Positions 1 through 8,351 of a DNA stretch of 23,587 bases are shown one piece after another. The notes under the pieces are model-generated. The model worked only from the letters and a program-made list of their open reading frames with translations, made no database searches and had not been told where the DNA came from. This stretch comes from Bacteroidales bacterium. GTDB lineage: Bacteria > Bacteroidota > Bacteroidia > Bacteroidales > 4484-276. The position numbers and the translations under genes are program-made. Every line of letters starts with the position of its first letter. Position 1 is the first letter of the stretch. The stretch lies in assembly GCA_018400545.1 (NCBI GenBank), contig JAGYLT010000007.1:1-23587 (forward strand). Direction: 5' to 3'.

Positions 1-80
1 GCACGAAAACACCTGAAGAGGACTTTTCCCAATTGATTCGTGCGCCCAACTTTTTCAGATATCCATTGTTATTGTTTCGC

Positions 81-88
81 TACTTTTG
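81..88 (+). promoter_or_regulatory. Candidate Bacteroidota -7 box for the heptose kinase operon
   Basis: TACTTTTG matches the Bacteroidota -7 consensus TAnnTTTG and lies 16 bases before the chosen start codon at 105. No clear -33 TTG lies at the usual 19-21 base distance; only a T-run at 51-55 is near. The leader would be about 10 bases, and a promoter here argues against the ORF start at 33. Confidence 0.4.
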
Positions 89-104
89 CCGAAAAAATTT
101 GAAT

Positions 105-1124
105 ATGACAATCGCAAACACCTTGGACGCCAAAGCGGTATTCGATAGTTTTAAAAATATGAACATCATGATCATCGGTGATGTGATGATCGATTCATAC
201 CTTTTCGGGAAAGTGAACCGGATTTCACCTGAGGCTCCCGTACCAATCGTAGCTGTGAACAAACGCACCAACCGGCTTGGTGGCGCTGCAAATGTGGCCC
301 TCAACATCAGGGCTATGGGCGCCAGGCCCGTTTTGTGCTCCGTGATCGGGCAGGATGAAAAAGCTGAGACTTTCGAGGGATTATTAAAGGAGAATGACCT
401 TTACAATGGCGGCATGCTTCGTAGCAAAAGCAGGATTACCACCACCAAATTCAGGGTAATCGGCAACAACACACAAATGCTCCGGGTTGATGAAGAAGAT
501 ACCAAACCGCTGACCGGTGAGGATCTAAAAACCTTTGAACACATCATCGAAACGATGATTCAGGAGCAGGAAATTCATGCCATCATTTTCCAGGATTATG
601 ATAAAGGTGTTATTTCTGCAGCATTGATCGACCACGTCATTGCTCTGGCTAATAAGCAAAACATCCCGGTTACCGTTGATCCAAAAAAGAAAAACTTCAA
701 CGCATACCGCAACCTCACCATGTTTAAACCCAACCTCAAGGAATTGCAGGAAGGCCTGGCATTCGAATTTGAAAAAACTGACGGTGAAAAACTTCGGGAA
801 GCGGTGCGGCAAATTCATGAAAAGCACAATGTAGAACTTGTGCTTGTTACGCTTTCGGAGTTGGGTGTTATCATCAGCCGGCGGCTGAAAAACAGCGGAT
901 ACGAAGATAAAATAATACCGGCCCACCTCCGGTCTATTGCCGATGTGTCGGGTGCCGGCGATACTGTAATCAGCGTTGCCACGCTCTGTTTGGCTGCCGG
1001 ATTACCGGATATGGAAATTGCCGCACTCAGCAATCTTGCCGGCGGGCAGGTTTGCGAATATGTAGGCGTCGTTCCGGTTGACCGCGAAAAACTCCTGGCC
1101 GAAACTTCCAACCTTAAATTCTAA
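105..1124 (+). CDS. rfaE1: PfkB-family kinase, D-glycero-beta-D-manno-heptose-7-phosphate kinase-like (RfaE domain I)
   Basis: Probable cytoplasmic sugar kinase that phosphorylates D-glycero-D-manno-heptose 7-phosphate at C1 during ADP-heptose synthesis for lipopolysaccharide core. Seen: RISPEAPVPIV near residue 40, characteristic of RfaE/HldE kinases, then LGGAANVALN in the substrate lid region, and the PfkB signature GAGDT with the catalytic base Asp286. About 339 residues from the ATG at 105, the size of a lone kinase domain; there is no cytidylyltransferase domain as in the bifunctional HldE of enterobacteria. The frame is open back to 33, but the promoter-like box at 81-88 and the poorly conserved-looking, basic extra N-terminus favour the start at 105. 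It is followed after 16 bases by ubiE, so the two are probably co-transcribed. Another PfkB substrate is possible; kinase family is sure, the heptose substrate less so. Confidence 0.85.
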   Translation: MTIANTLDAKAVFDSFKNMNIMIIGDVMIDSYLFGKVNRISPEAPVPIVAVNKRTNRLGGAANVALNIRAMGARPVLCSVIGQDEKAETFEGLLKENDLYNGGMLRSKSRITTTKFRVIGNNTQMLRVDEEDTKPLTGEDLKTFEHIIETMIQEQEIHAIIFQDYDKGVISAALIDHVIALANKQNIPVTVDPKKKNFNAYRNLTMFKPNLKELQEGLAFEFEKTDGEKLREAVRQIHEKHNVELVLVTLSELGVIISRRLKNSGYEDKIIPAHLRSIADVSGAGDTVISVATLCLAAGLPDMEIAALSNLAGGQVCEYVGVVPVDREKLLAETSNLKF

Positions 1125-1140
1125 ACCCAAAAGCTAACCC

Positions 1141-1899
1141 TTGACAACAAAAACAGAAAATATCAACAATACCTCAGTGCAATCAGAAAAAAAAGCAAAA
1201 CCCACCATTGCACAAAAAGATCAGGTGCGGGAAATGTTTAACAGCATTGCACCCCGCTACGATCTCCTCAACCACCTGCTTTCTGCAGGCATAGATATCA
1301 CCTGGAGAAACAAGGTTATCCGGCTCATTAAAAAACACCGGCACGATCGTATCCTGGATGTTGCAACCGGCACGGGAGACCTGGCCATTGCGGCATCCCG
1401 GCTAAAGCCCAGGAGGATCGACGCCGTGGATATCTCGGGTGAGATGCTCAAATATCAGGGCTTCAAACTAAAAAAGAAAAGTCTCGAAAACCTGATCTAC
1501 CTTAAACAGGCCGATGGGGAATCGCTCCCTTTCAGCGATGAAACCTTTGATGTAGCCATGGTAGCCTTTGGGGTGCGCAACTTTGAAAACCTGCAGCAGG
1601 GGCTGAAAGAGATGAACCGCGTACTGAAAAAAGACGGACTCATCATAATTCTGGAGTTTTCCAATCCTACCCGGTTTCCGGTAAAACAACTTTACACATT
1701 TTACTTTAAACGCATTTTGCCTTTGGTGGGCAAATGGGTTTCGCGCAGCAATCATGCCTATACTTATCTCCCTGATTCGGTGGGATATTTTCCCTCGGGC
1801 AGGGCATTTACACAGTACCTGGAGGAAGCCGGATTTTCATCCACATTCATCAGGCCACTAACTTTTGGCATTGCCTCTATTTACACCGGCAAAAAATAA
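1141..1899 (+). CDS. ubiE: Demethylmenaquinone methyltransferase (UbiE/MenG)
   Basis: SAM-dependent C-methyltransferase for the last step of menaquinone synthesis, turning demethylmenaquinone into menaquinone; Bacteroidota use menaquinone in respiration. Seen: the UbiE signature YDLLNHLLSAGIDITWR near residues 40-56, SAM motif I LDVATGTGD at 72-80, an acidic residue after the next strand (VDISGEM), the second UbiE signature RVLKKDGLIIILEFS near 161-175, and a C-terminus ending GIASIYTGKK. Length of 252 residues fits the family. The start is TTG at 1141, since the first in-frame ATG falls inside the conserved MFNSIAPRYD region; GTG at 1177 is the alternative. It sits 16 bases after the kinase and 49 bases before porT, an order I recall from other Bacteroidota. 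Confidence 0.93.
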   Translation: MTTKTENINNTSVQSEKKAKPTIAQKDQVREMFNSIAPRYDLLNHLLSAGIDITWRNKVIRLIKKHRHDRILDVATGTGDLAIAASRLKPRRIDAVDISGEMLKYQGFKLKKKSLENLIYLKQADGESLPFSDETFDVAMVAFGVRNFENLQQGLKEMNRVLKKDGLIIILEFSNPTRFPVKQLYTFYFKRILPLVGKWVSRSNHAYTYLPDSVGYFPSGRAFTQYLEEAGFSSTFIRPLTFGIASIYTGKK

Positions 1900-1948
1900 A
1901 AATATGCAACCCCCGTTATGTCACTGAATTTTTTAAAACAGGCGTCAT

Positions 1949-2740
1949 TTGAAGATATTTAAGGTTTTAGGGGCATTTTTCATTTTTTCCTTCATCTTTA
2001 CGACCACCACATTTTCACAAATCAACAAAGTTCCCAATCTCAAACTTTATGATTTTGAAACGTTGCATTTTGGGTTTACCCTGGTAGCCAACGAGATGGA
2101 TTTCATCGTAAAAGCGAAGGAAGATTTATATATGACCTACTGGAGTGGAGATTCTGTTCCGGGCGATCCCGACCTCAGGGCGGCAAAAGGCGCAAGGGTT
2201 TACGGAATAAGAGCAAATGCCATCCCGGGCTTTTCAGTGGGGATTGTTGGCGATCTCAGATTAGGCGAATACTTTAACCTCAGGTTTATCCCCACCTTAT
2301 CATTTGGTCGGCGTGAGCTGGAATATGATGTTGTGCTTTATGATGAAAACAACCAGCTCCTTTTTGGTGATTCAATAATTACAATTCCAAAGGAGATCAA
2401 CTCAACTTTTCTGGAATTCCCGTTATTTTTAAAATACAAATCAAAACGTGATCATAACATGCGGGCTTATGTGATAGGTGGTGCCAAATTAAGCTTTGAC
2501 CTGGCATCCCAGGCCAATAAGGATGATCAAAACAATTATGACCCCAAGCTGTTCCGAACCGACACTTATGGCATGGTTGGCGCAGGCCTTGACTTTTATA
2601 TGAACTGGTTTAAGTTTGGGGTGGAGCTTTCCATGTCCTATGGTTTTAGAGATATGTTGCTCCGGGAGGATAATCTTTACACTGAAAGTATCGAATCGCT
2701 CCGATCGAAGGTTTTTATGCTTACTTTTACCTTCGAATAG
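1949..2740 (+). CDS. porT: PorT-like outer-membrane beta-barrel protein, type IX secretion system
   Basis: Probable PorT (SprT), an outer-membrane protein needed for the type IX secretion system, which exports proteins with a C-terminal signal and supports gliding in some Bacteroidota. Seen: an N-terminal signal peptide of about 24 residues with a phenylalanine-rich hydrophobic core ending TTTFSQ, then LHFGFTLVANEMDF near residues 39-52, which resembles the HFGFTLG.N.MDF start of PorT barrels. Alternating hydrophobic strands follow, and the protein ends in an aromatic residue (MLTFTFE), as is usual for barrels. Length of 263 residues is in the PorT range. The start must be TTG at 1949: the next methionine would remove the signal peptide. 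The position directly after ubiE supports the call. No other T9SS gene lies in the window. Confidence 0.85.
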   Translation: MKIFKVLGAFFIFSFIFTTTTFSQINKVPNLKLYDFETLHFGFTLVANEMDFIVKAKEDLYMTYWSGDSVPGDPDLRAAKGARVYGIRANAIPGFSVGIVGDLRLGEYFNLRFIPTLSFGRRELEYDVVLYDENNQLLFGDSIITIPKEINSTFLEFPLFLKYKSKRDHNMRAYVIGGAKLSFDLASQANKDDQNNYDPKLFRTDTYGMVGAGLDFYMNWFKFGVELSMSYGFRDMLLREDNLYTESIESLRSKVFMLTFTFE

Positions 2741-2766
2741 CGAGTTACAGAATCAAAGGTGACGTT

Positions 2767-3468
2767 ATGCAAAAAAGAACTGAAGACCGGGAACTGTTTG
2801 GTTCCATTGCCGGCAAGGCTATCCTGAAGCAAAATGTTTATAAAAACACCTACGAAACTTTTACATCATTCAAAAGTGTTATCAGGCAACTGGTAGCTGC
2901 ATACCAGGCTTCCACAGTCCAGAAAGGCTCACACATACCCTTCGAATATAAAAACCGGGGCGAGTTTGAAGTGGAACTGAAATTTGCCGGAGATATCCTC
3001 ATTTTTATGATGCACACCAATGTGTTTGAATTTCCCCGCAACCACGAGGTAATGAAATTGCCTTATATCCGAGAAGACAGGGAGCGATCCTATTGTGGGA
3101 TCATCAACATTTATAATTTCCTGGGCGATTCTTTTAAATACAAACGCATCAACGACCTGGGCTACCTCATTGGCCGGGTTTTCATCAACAAAGAAAACCA
3201 CTATTTCATCGAAGGGAAACGGGAAATCGGCCTGCTGTTTAAAAGCTTTGATATTGCAGTAATGAATAATGAAGCTGCAAAAAGTATTATTACTTCGGCC
3301 ATAAAATACACCCTGAATTTTGATTTGCTCACCCCGCCATACGAAGAGGTGAAACTACTTACCGTCCATCAGATACAGACCACCCTCGACAACATGAAGA
3401 TTCGCACCGGCAAACGGCTGGGCTTCAAATTCCAGGCCGATCAGGATGACGATCAACAGCCTGAATAG
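2767..3468 (+). CDS. Conserved protein of unknown function (233 aa)
   Basis: I do not recognise a named domain. The protein is soluble, without signal peptide or membrane segment, and mixed alpha/beta. Residues 50-120 look like antiparallel strands (EFEVELKFAGDILIFMMHTNVFEF) followed by a charged stretch PYIREDRERSYCG. The C-terminal part (about 175-215) is more helical and ends in an acidic tail, DQDDDQQPE. Codon use resembles its neighbours. It begins 26 bases after porT, so it could share that transcript, and might assist envelope functions; that is inference from position only. The ATG at 2767 is the only sensible start. Confidence 0.8.
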   Translation: MQKRTEDRELFGSIAGKAILKQNVYKNTYETFTSFKSVIRQLVAAYQASTVQKGSHIPFEYKNRGEFEVELKFAGDILIFMMHTNVFEFPRNHEVMKLPYIREDRERSYCGIINIYNFLGDSFKYKRINDLGYLIGRVFINKENHYFIEGKREIGLLFKSFDIAVMNNEAAKSIITSAIKYTLNFDLLTPPYEEVKLLTVHQIQTTLDNMKIRTGKRLGFKFQADQDDDQQPE

Positions 3469-3612
3469 ATTAGCACGGTTCGTATTCTATCTTTTTTCTA
3501 ATTTTTATTCATTGGCAACTAACTGCCACTGATCCTGGTTTGGCTTCTGTATTAATTAAATATTAAACTTCTGGCATTGTCAAACCATTTACGAAAAGCA
3601 AAAAATTTCGTT

Positions 3613-3620
3613 TAATTTTG
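3613..3620 (+). promoter_or_regulatory. Candidate -7 box for the acyl-CoA synthetase/GNAT gene
   Basis: TAATTTTG fits TAnnTTTG and lies 34 bases before the ATG at 3655. The -33 element is poor: a TTT at 3588-3590 is 22 bases upstream. The 186-base spacer 3469-3654 holds nothing else that I recognise. Confidence 0.4.
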
Positions 3621-3654
3621 TGAATGAATTAACAACCAGAAATAAATTAATGCC

Positions 3655-6333
3655 ATGGGCATAAGAAAACTCAACAGTATATTCAGGCCAAAACGAATTG
3701 CGCTTATTGGTGTTGCAGCAGATCCAAACTCAGTTGGTGGCCTCACTTTGCGCAACCTTGTTGGCGGTGGTTTCCGCGGTGTAGTTTACCCCGTGAACCC
3801 CAGGCATGAAGCCGTGCTTGGCATTTCATGCTTCCCCAGTGTAAAAAGCCTTCCCAAAACTCCTGACCTTGCCGTCATCACAACAAATGCCAGTGCCGTT
3901 CCGGATATCGTGGAGGAGTGTGGCGAAGCCGGCATCAAGGGTGTTATAATCATGTCGGCCGGTTTTAAAGAAATTGGAGCAGAAGGAAAAGAGCTGGAAA
4001 ACAAGGTGAAGCATATCGTAAAAAAATACCAGATGCGTGTTATCGGGCCAAACTGCCTTGGGATTATTGTTCCCAATCAGAGGCTCAACCTTAGCTTTGC
4101 CAACAGCATGCCGCAAAAAGGAAGTGTTGCTTTTATATCCCAGTCCGGAGCATTGTGCACAGCAGTGCTCGATTGGGCCATGGGCGAGAATATCGGTTTT
4201 TCCTATTTTGTTTCCATCGGGAATACCATGGATGTTGGATTTGGAGACCTGATTGATTATTTTGGCCAGGATGCCAGCACCAAGTCCATTGTGCTTTATG
4301 TGGAATCCATTTCATTTGCCCAGGAATTTGTTACCGCCGCCAGGGCATTTGCCCGTAAAAAGCCTATTATTGTTTACAAAGCCGGTCGTTTCCCGGAATC
4401 GGCACAGGCAGCAGCATCGCACACCGGGGCCATGGCTTCCGAAGATGCCATTTACGATGCCTTGTTCCGCAGGGCCGGTGTGGCCAGGGTTTACAATATT
4501 GGAAACATTTTCGATTTCACAGATTTTATTGGACGCAAGAGAATACCAAAGGGACCCAACCTGGCCATTGTTACCAATGCAGGTGGACCGGGCGTAATGG
4601 CCACCGACAGCCTCATCGTTCGTGGCGGGCGGTTATGCAAACTCAGCGAAGACACCATGCAGAAACTCAATGATGCGTTACCTCATTTCTGGTCGCACAA
4701 CAACCCGGTTGATGTGCTGGGAGACGCCCCGCCAGATCGCGTGGCCAAAGCCACCGAGATCGTGATGAATGATCCCGGAGTTGATGCGGTTCTCGTTATC
4801 CTTACACCACAAGCCATGACGAGGCCAACAGAAACAGCTCGTCAAATTATTGAGCTTACCGAAGGCACATCAAAACCAATAATGGCCACCTGGCTTGGAG
4901 GCCAAAGCATGCGCGAATCCATGAACCTGTTTAACAAATCGGGCATTGCCGCTTACCGTACACCCGAACAGGCTATCCGGGCATTTATGACCCTTGTGGA
5001 CTATTCCCGGAATATGGAAGCACTTTACGAAACACCAAAGGAAATTCCGGTTGCGTTCCATTACGACAGGCAAACCCAGCGTCAGTATTTCCTGGAAAAA
5101 GTATTTCCCAAACAAAAAGTCATGTCGGTTGCCGATGCCAAAGGATTGATAAACTCTTATGGCATAGAATCCACAAAACCACGCATGGTGCATGAAGTTG
5201 AAGATGCAGTGATGGTAGCTCAGGAGATCGGCTACCCGGTGGTATTAAAGATAGATTCACCGGAGGTGGCCCACAAAATGGAGATTGGTGGTGTGGTACT
5301 TAATATTGAAAATGAAGAAATGCTCAGGGCCGCATACCATGGCATGCTTGAAAAAGTAAACCGGAAACGCCCGGGTATCAACATCAACGGAATCACAGTT
5401 CAGAAAATGATCAATACAATGGATTCGGTAGAGTTGATCCTGGGAATTAAGAAAGACCCGATCTTCGGTACGGTGATTTTGATTGGCATGGGTGGAGCTG
5501 AAGCAGAGCTGATCCAGGATCAACGCCTCGAGTTCCCGCCACTCAACGAAAGCCTGGCCAGCCAGATGATCGAATCGTTGAAAATTTACCCCTTGCTGAA
5601 AGGTTATCGTGGAAGTACACCCAAAAATACCGATAAACTTATCGAGGTGATGATTCGCCTTTCGTACCTCGCTGCTGATTATCCGGAAATTGAAGAGCTG
5701 GATATCAACCCGCTGATGGTTACGGATAAAGAGGTGATTGCTCTGGACGCACAGGTTGTTCTGGATGAAGAAACCTTGAAAAATCCTGTGCCGGAATTTT
5801 CACACCTTATTCTCCGCCCCTACCCTGAACGATACATCAAAGAAACAACCCTGGGCGATGGAACCAAAAGCCTGCTCCGCCCCATCAAACCTGAAGATGA
5901 GCCGCTTTGGCTCGATATGCTGGGAAGCTGTTCTAAGGAAGCCATCTATTCCAGGTTTCGGTATAATTTCCATTTCGATTCGCACGAGATAGCCACCCAG
6001 TTTTGCTATATCGACTATGCCCGCGAATTGGCCATAGTAGCCGAAATTGAAGAAGATGGACGCAGAAAACTGATCGGCGTGGGCCGCCTGATCGGTGATC
6101 CGGATCTTGAAATTGTAGAATATGCCGTACTCATCACAGACGAATGGCAGGGCAAAGACCTGGGTAAAATGCTTACCGAATACTGCGTAGAAATTGCCAG
6201 GCAAAACAACTTCAAGAAGGTATATGCCGAAACCACCAAAGACAACAAGGCAATGATTGCTGTTTTCAGGAAGCTCGGATTCTCTGTTGAGTTCAGCGAA
6301 GATACCAACGTTTCGGTATTTAAGGATTTGTAA
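3655..6333 (+). CDS. ADP-forming acyl-CoA synthetase fused to GNAT acetyltransferase (Pat/AcdA-like)
   Basis: An 892-residue fusion. Domains in order: CoA-binding Rossmann domain (about 1-140; GVAADPNSVGG, NPRHE), succinyl-CoA-ligase-like domains (about 150-470), ATP-grasp domain (about 490-715), and a C-terminal GNAT acetyltransferase (about 735-892) with an acetyl-CoA loop WQGKDLGKML and GNAT ending AVFRKLGF. Such proteins are either NDP-forming acetyl-CoA synthetases, making ATP from acetyl-CoA, ADP and phosphate, or Pat-type lysine acetyltransferases that control acetyl-CoA synthetase. The histidines used for phosphoryl transfer in the NDP-forming family appear to be kept: His256 in SHTGAM and His540 in VAHKMEIGG. 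That suggests the ligase half may be active. The gene is monocistronic, with its own promoter-like box and terminator. Family assignment is firm, main activity uncertain. Confidence 0.88.
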   Translation: MGIRKLNSIFRPKRIALIGVAADPNSVGGLTLRNLVGGGFRGVVYPVNPRHEAVLGISCFPSVKSLPKTPDLAVITTNASAVPDIVEECGEAGIKGVIIMSAGFKEIGAEGKELENKVKHIVKKYQMRVIGPNCLGIIVPNQRLNLSFANSMPQKGSVAFISQSGALCTAVLDWAMGENIGFSYFVSIGNTMDVGFGDLIDYFGQDASTKSIVLYVESISFAQEFVTAARAFARKKPIIVYKAGRFPESAQAAASHTGAMASEDAIYDALFRRAGVARVYNIGNIFDFTDFIGRKRIPKGPNLAIVTNAGGPGVMATDSLIVRGGRLCKLSEDTMQKLNDALPHFWSHNNPVDVLGDAPPDRVAKATEIVMNDPGVDAVLVILTPQAMTRPTETARQIIELTEGTSKPIMATWLGGQSMRESMNLFNKSGIAAYRTPEQAIRAFMTLVDYSRNMEALYETPKEIPVAFHYDRQTQRQYFLEKVFPKQKVMSVADAKGLINSYGIESTKPRMVHEVEDAVMVAQEIGYPVVLKIDSPEVAHKMEIGGVVLNIENEEMLRAAYHGMLEKVNRKRPGININGITVQKMINTMDSVELILGIKKDPIFGTVILIGMGGAEAELIQDQRLEFPPLNESLASQMIESLKIYPLLKGYRGSTPKNTDKLIEVMIRLSYLAADYPEIEELDINPLMVTDKEVIALDAQVVLDEETLKNPVPEFSHLILRPYPERYIKETTLGDGTKSLLRPIKPEDEPLWLDMLGSCSKEAIYSRFRYNFHFDSHEIATQFCYIDYARELAIVAEIEEDGRRKLIGVGRLIGDPDLEIVEYAVLITDEWQGKDLGKMLTEYCVEIARQNNFKKVYAETTKDNKAMIAVFRKLGFSVEFSEDTNVSVFKDL

Positions 6334-6342
6334 TTTTTCTCC

Positions 6343-6385
6343 GGTGGTTTTGTTAGCCTGTACCCGATTCAAGAACCACCTTTTT
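6343..6385 (+). terminator. Rho-independent terminator after the synthetase/GNAT gene
   Basis: GGTGGTT at 6343-6349 pairs with AACCACC at 6374-6380, extendable by two pairs with a G-U, around a loop of about 20 bases, followed by TTTTT at 6381-6385. It begins 10 bases after the stop codon. Confidence 0.6.
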
Positions 6386-6405
6386 ACCTTACTTTCTGCA
6401 AGTTA

Positions 6406-6413
6406 TATTTTTG
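6406..6413 (+). promoter_or_regulatory. Isolated -7-like box in the 6334-6625 spacer
   Basis: TATTTTTG fits TAnnTTTG, with a weak TTTTTA 19 bases upstream at 6381-6386. It lies 213 bases before the DUF4271 gene. If used it would give a long leader or a short RNA; no convincing ORF follows it, only a 12-codon one at 6431. Possibly chance in AT-rich DNA. Confidence 0.2.
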
Positions 6414-6595
6414 CGTGTACTTCGTAACTATGAACTCCATGGCAAAAAAAAATTTGTCCACACAATGATGCCCGGGTTGCTATACGATCTATTCGGCACA
6501 AAGCACCAGGCCTAAACCTAAAAGCATTTTCCCGGAAACAAAGCTTTGAACAGCAATGTTTATCAAATAATTTCAATCTGAGATCAGGTAAATAC

Positions 6596-6603
6596 TAATT
6601 TTG
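6596..6603 (+). promoter_or_regulatory. Candidate -7 box for the DUF4271-hemD-rnpA-S41 cluster
   Basis: TAATTTTG fits TAnnTTTG, with TTTC at 6571-6574 at a 21-base distance as a poor -33 element. Transcription would start near 6610, just before the TTG at 6626, which supports the early start of the DUF4271 gene. Confidence 0.45.
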
Positions 6604-6625
6604 CAGCCTGAAACCCAGTGAACCT

Positions 6626-7468
6626 TTGCCAATACTTCAATACATACTACCAGACACGATTGAATCCAGTTCAATGCTACCATCTTCTCCGCAGCAAGAC
6701 TCACTATTTTTATCCGATCCAAACATCAAAGTTCAAAAGGCTGCAACCGAAACCCGGTTTATTACCACGTTGCGGGATGAGCCTGTAGAATTTAATCCTG
6801 AGCCCCTGCCCCAGCCTCATAACGAATGGCAGGTTTTCGTTTTGTCAGCCTCGGTTGTATGCATTGCTTTTGTAAGGCTGTCGGGGAAAAACTTTTTCAG
6901 AAACCTCTATTCCGGATTGGTATCCAGGCCCATTTTCAGGCAGATGCTACGCGACGGACAACTCATCCCAATAATCGGAAAGGTTCCCCTGCTGCTATCA
7001 TTTTTGCTGGTTGTTACCGTCTTTATTTTTCAAATGGACAGCAGGTTTCCGTTCCTCGTCTTCCCGGACCATACCGGAATAATGACAAATGGCCTGATCG
7101 TTTTCATAGCGCTTGGACTGTTCGAAACCTCCCGGTTTATCATCATGCATCTGCTGGGATTCATTTTTAAAACCCGCTGGATTTTACGGGAATTCATTAC
7201 CAACAACATTTTTTTCAATACCATTTCAACACTTTTAGCACTACCACTGTTGTTACTATCAATTTATGCGCAAACGGAAATACTTTTGATAGCGGCAGCA
7301 GGAATTCTTGCTATCCTGTTCGTTTTCAGACTATTCAGGGCAATGCTAATTTCTTTTGAACTAAGATCGTACTCCGGATATCAAATTTTTTTATACCTTT
7401 GCACACTCGAAATTTTACCTGTTTTTATACTGATTAAAGTTTTAACAGGATATGTTTCAAGGATTTAG
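6626..7468 (+). CDS. DUF4271 integral membrane protein
   Basis: An inner-membrane protein of the DUF4271 family, widespread in Bacteroidota and without a settled function. Residues 1-68 are soluble and rich in proline and charge (EFNPEPLPQPHNEW just before the first membrane segment). About six hydrophobic segments follow, near residues 70-86, 112-136, 150-180, 193-215, 218-240 and 250-272, with basic residues between them (KNFFRNLYSG, FKTRW, FRLFRAM). The start is TTG at 6626, only about 15 bases after the expected transcription start; ATG at 6674 is the alternative and would shorten the soluble head. It is followed after 44 bases by a HemD-like gene, a pairing I recall as common in the phylum, which hints at a shared but unknown task. 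Confidence 0.82.
   Translation: MPILQYILPDTIESSSMLPSSPQQDSLFLSDPNIKVQKAATETRFITTLRDEPVEFNPEPLPQPHNEWQVFVLSASVVCIAFVRLSGKNFFRNLYSGLVSRPIFRQMLRDGQLIPIIGKVPLLLSFLLVVTVFIFQMDSRFPFLVFPDHTGIMTNGLIVFIALGLFETSRFIIMHLLGFIFKTRWILREFITNNIFFNTISTLLALPLLLLSIYAQTEILLIAAAGILAILFVFRLFRAMLISFELRSYSGYQIFLYLCTLEILPVFILIKVLTGYVSRI
7394..7401 (+). promoter_or_regulatory. Possible internal -7 box for the hemD-like gene
   Basis: TACCTTTG fits TAnnTTTG and lies inside the end of the DUF4271 gene, 111 bases before the hemD-like start. No -33 element is visible, so this may be chance. Confidence 0.2.
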
Positions 7469-7512
7469 CGGGACTAAGTAAGTTAAATTAAATTTAGCAA
7501 AAACATAGATTA

Positions 7513-8280
7513 ATGGTAAAGAAGATACTCATTTCCCAGCCAAAACCCTCCGACCCGGTAAAGAGCCCCTACAACGAAATTGCGGAAAAGTACAGTCTAA
7601 ACATTGATTTTCATAAGTTTATTAAAGTGGAAGGTGTTCCCGCAAGGGAGTTTCGCAAAGACAGGGTTAATATTCTGGACCATTCAGCGGTTATATTCAC
7701 AAGCAGAAATGCTGTTGACCACTTTTTCAGGATTTGTAAAGAAATGCGTGTGGAAGTTCCTGACACCATGAAGTATTTCAGCATTTCGGAATCCACATCC
7801 TATTACCTCCAAAAATACGTACAGTTCAGGAAACGCAAGGTTTTCCATGGTCATCAAAATTTTAAAGACCTGCTGGAAATCATCAAAAAACACAAAGATG
7901 AAAAATACCTGCTACCCTGCTCTGACATCCATAAGCAATCGTTGACCAGGCTTCTGGAAGAAAATAAAATCAATTTTTCTAAAGCAGTGATCTATCGTAC
8001 CCTGGCCAGCGATCTTTCCAAGGTGCAGATAAACCAGTACGATATGATTGTGTTTTTCAGCCCCTCGGGTGTGAAATCGCTCATGAAGAACTTCCCGGAA
8101 TACAATCAGGGGGATACAAAAATTGGTGTGTTTGGTCCAACAACTGCCAAGGCGGTTAAAGAGGCCGGTTTAAAGCTGGATCTTAACGCTCCTACCAAGA
8201 CCGCACCTTCGATGACCATGGCACTTAACCAGTACATCGAAAAGTTGCATAAAAAGAACGGACAACGGGTTGGCACCTGA
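7513..8280 (+). CDS. hemD: Uroporphyrinogen-III synthase-like protein (HemD family)
   Basis: Resembles uroporphyrinogen-III synthase, which closes hydroxymethylbilane into the porphyrin ring. Seen: a two-lobed alpha/beta pattern, VIFTSRNAVDHFF near residues 60-72 in the first lobe, and IVFFSPSGVKSL near 180-191 followed by GVFGPTTAKAVKEAG near 203-217 in the second; the serine after VFFSPS and the GPTTA turn are family hallmarks. At 255 residues the length is normal. No other haem gene is nearby, and many Bacteroidales lack parts of the haem pathway, so a role other than tetrapyrrole synthesis cannot be excluded. The gene lies between DUF4271 and rnpA on the same strand. Confidence 0.8.
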   Translation: MVKKILISQPKPSDPVKSPYNEIAEKYSLNIDFHKFIKVEGVPAREFRKDRVNILDHSAVIFTSRNAVDHFFRICKEMRVEVPDTMKYFSISESTSYYLQKYVQFRKRKVFHGHQNFKDLLEIIKKHKDEKYLLPCSDIHKQSLTRLLEENKINFSKAVIYRTLASDLSKVQINQYDMIVFFSPSGVKSLMKNFPEYNQGDTKIGVFGPTTAKAVKEAGLKLDLNAPTKTAPSMTMALNQYIEKLHKKNGQRVGT

Positions 8281-8351
8281 TTTAGCCGGCAACCGGGACT
8301 CCATTAGCAAACCATCGCATGCCGGGATACGGCGTGTTAATCAATGAAGGT

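Noticed and set aside
525..926. 133-codon minus-strand ORF opposite the heptose kinase
   Set aside because: The opposite strand encodes conserved kinase motifs throughout; the product here is of aromatic-rich shadow type without a plausible domain.
5800..6372. 190-codon minus-strand ORF opposite the GNAT domain
   Set aside because: It lies entirely over a gene with clear domains on the plus strand, and its translation has no recognisable motif; it is a shadow frame.
6431..6469. 12-codon ORF after the isolated -7 box
   Set aside because: Too short, no ribosome-binding or conservation evidence visible.
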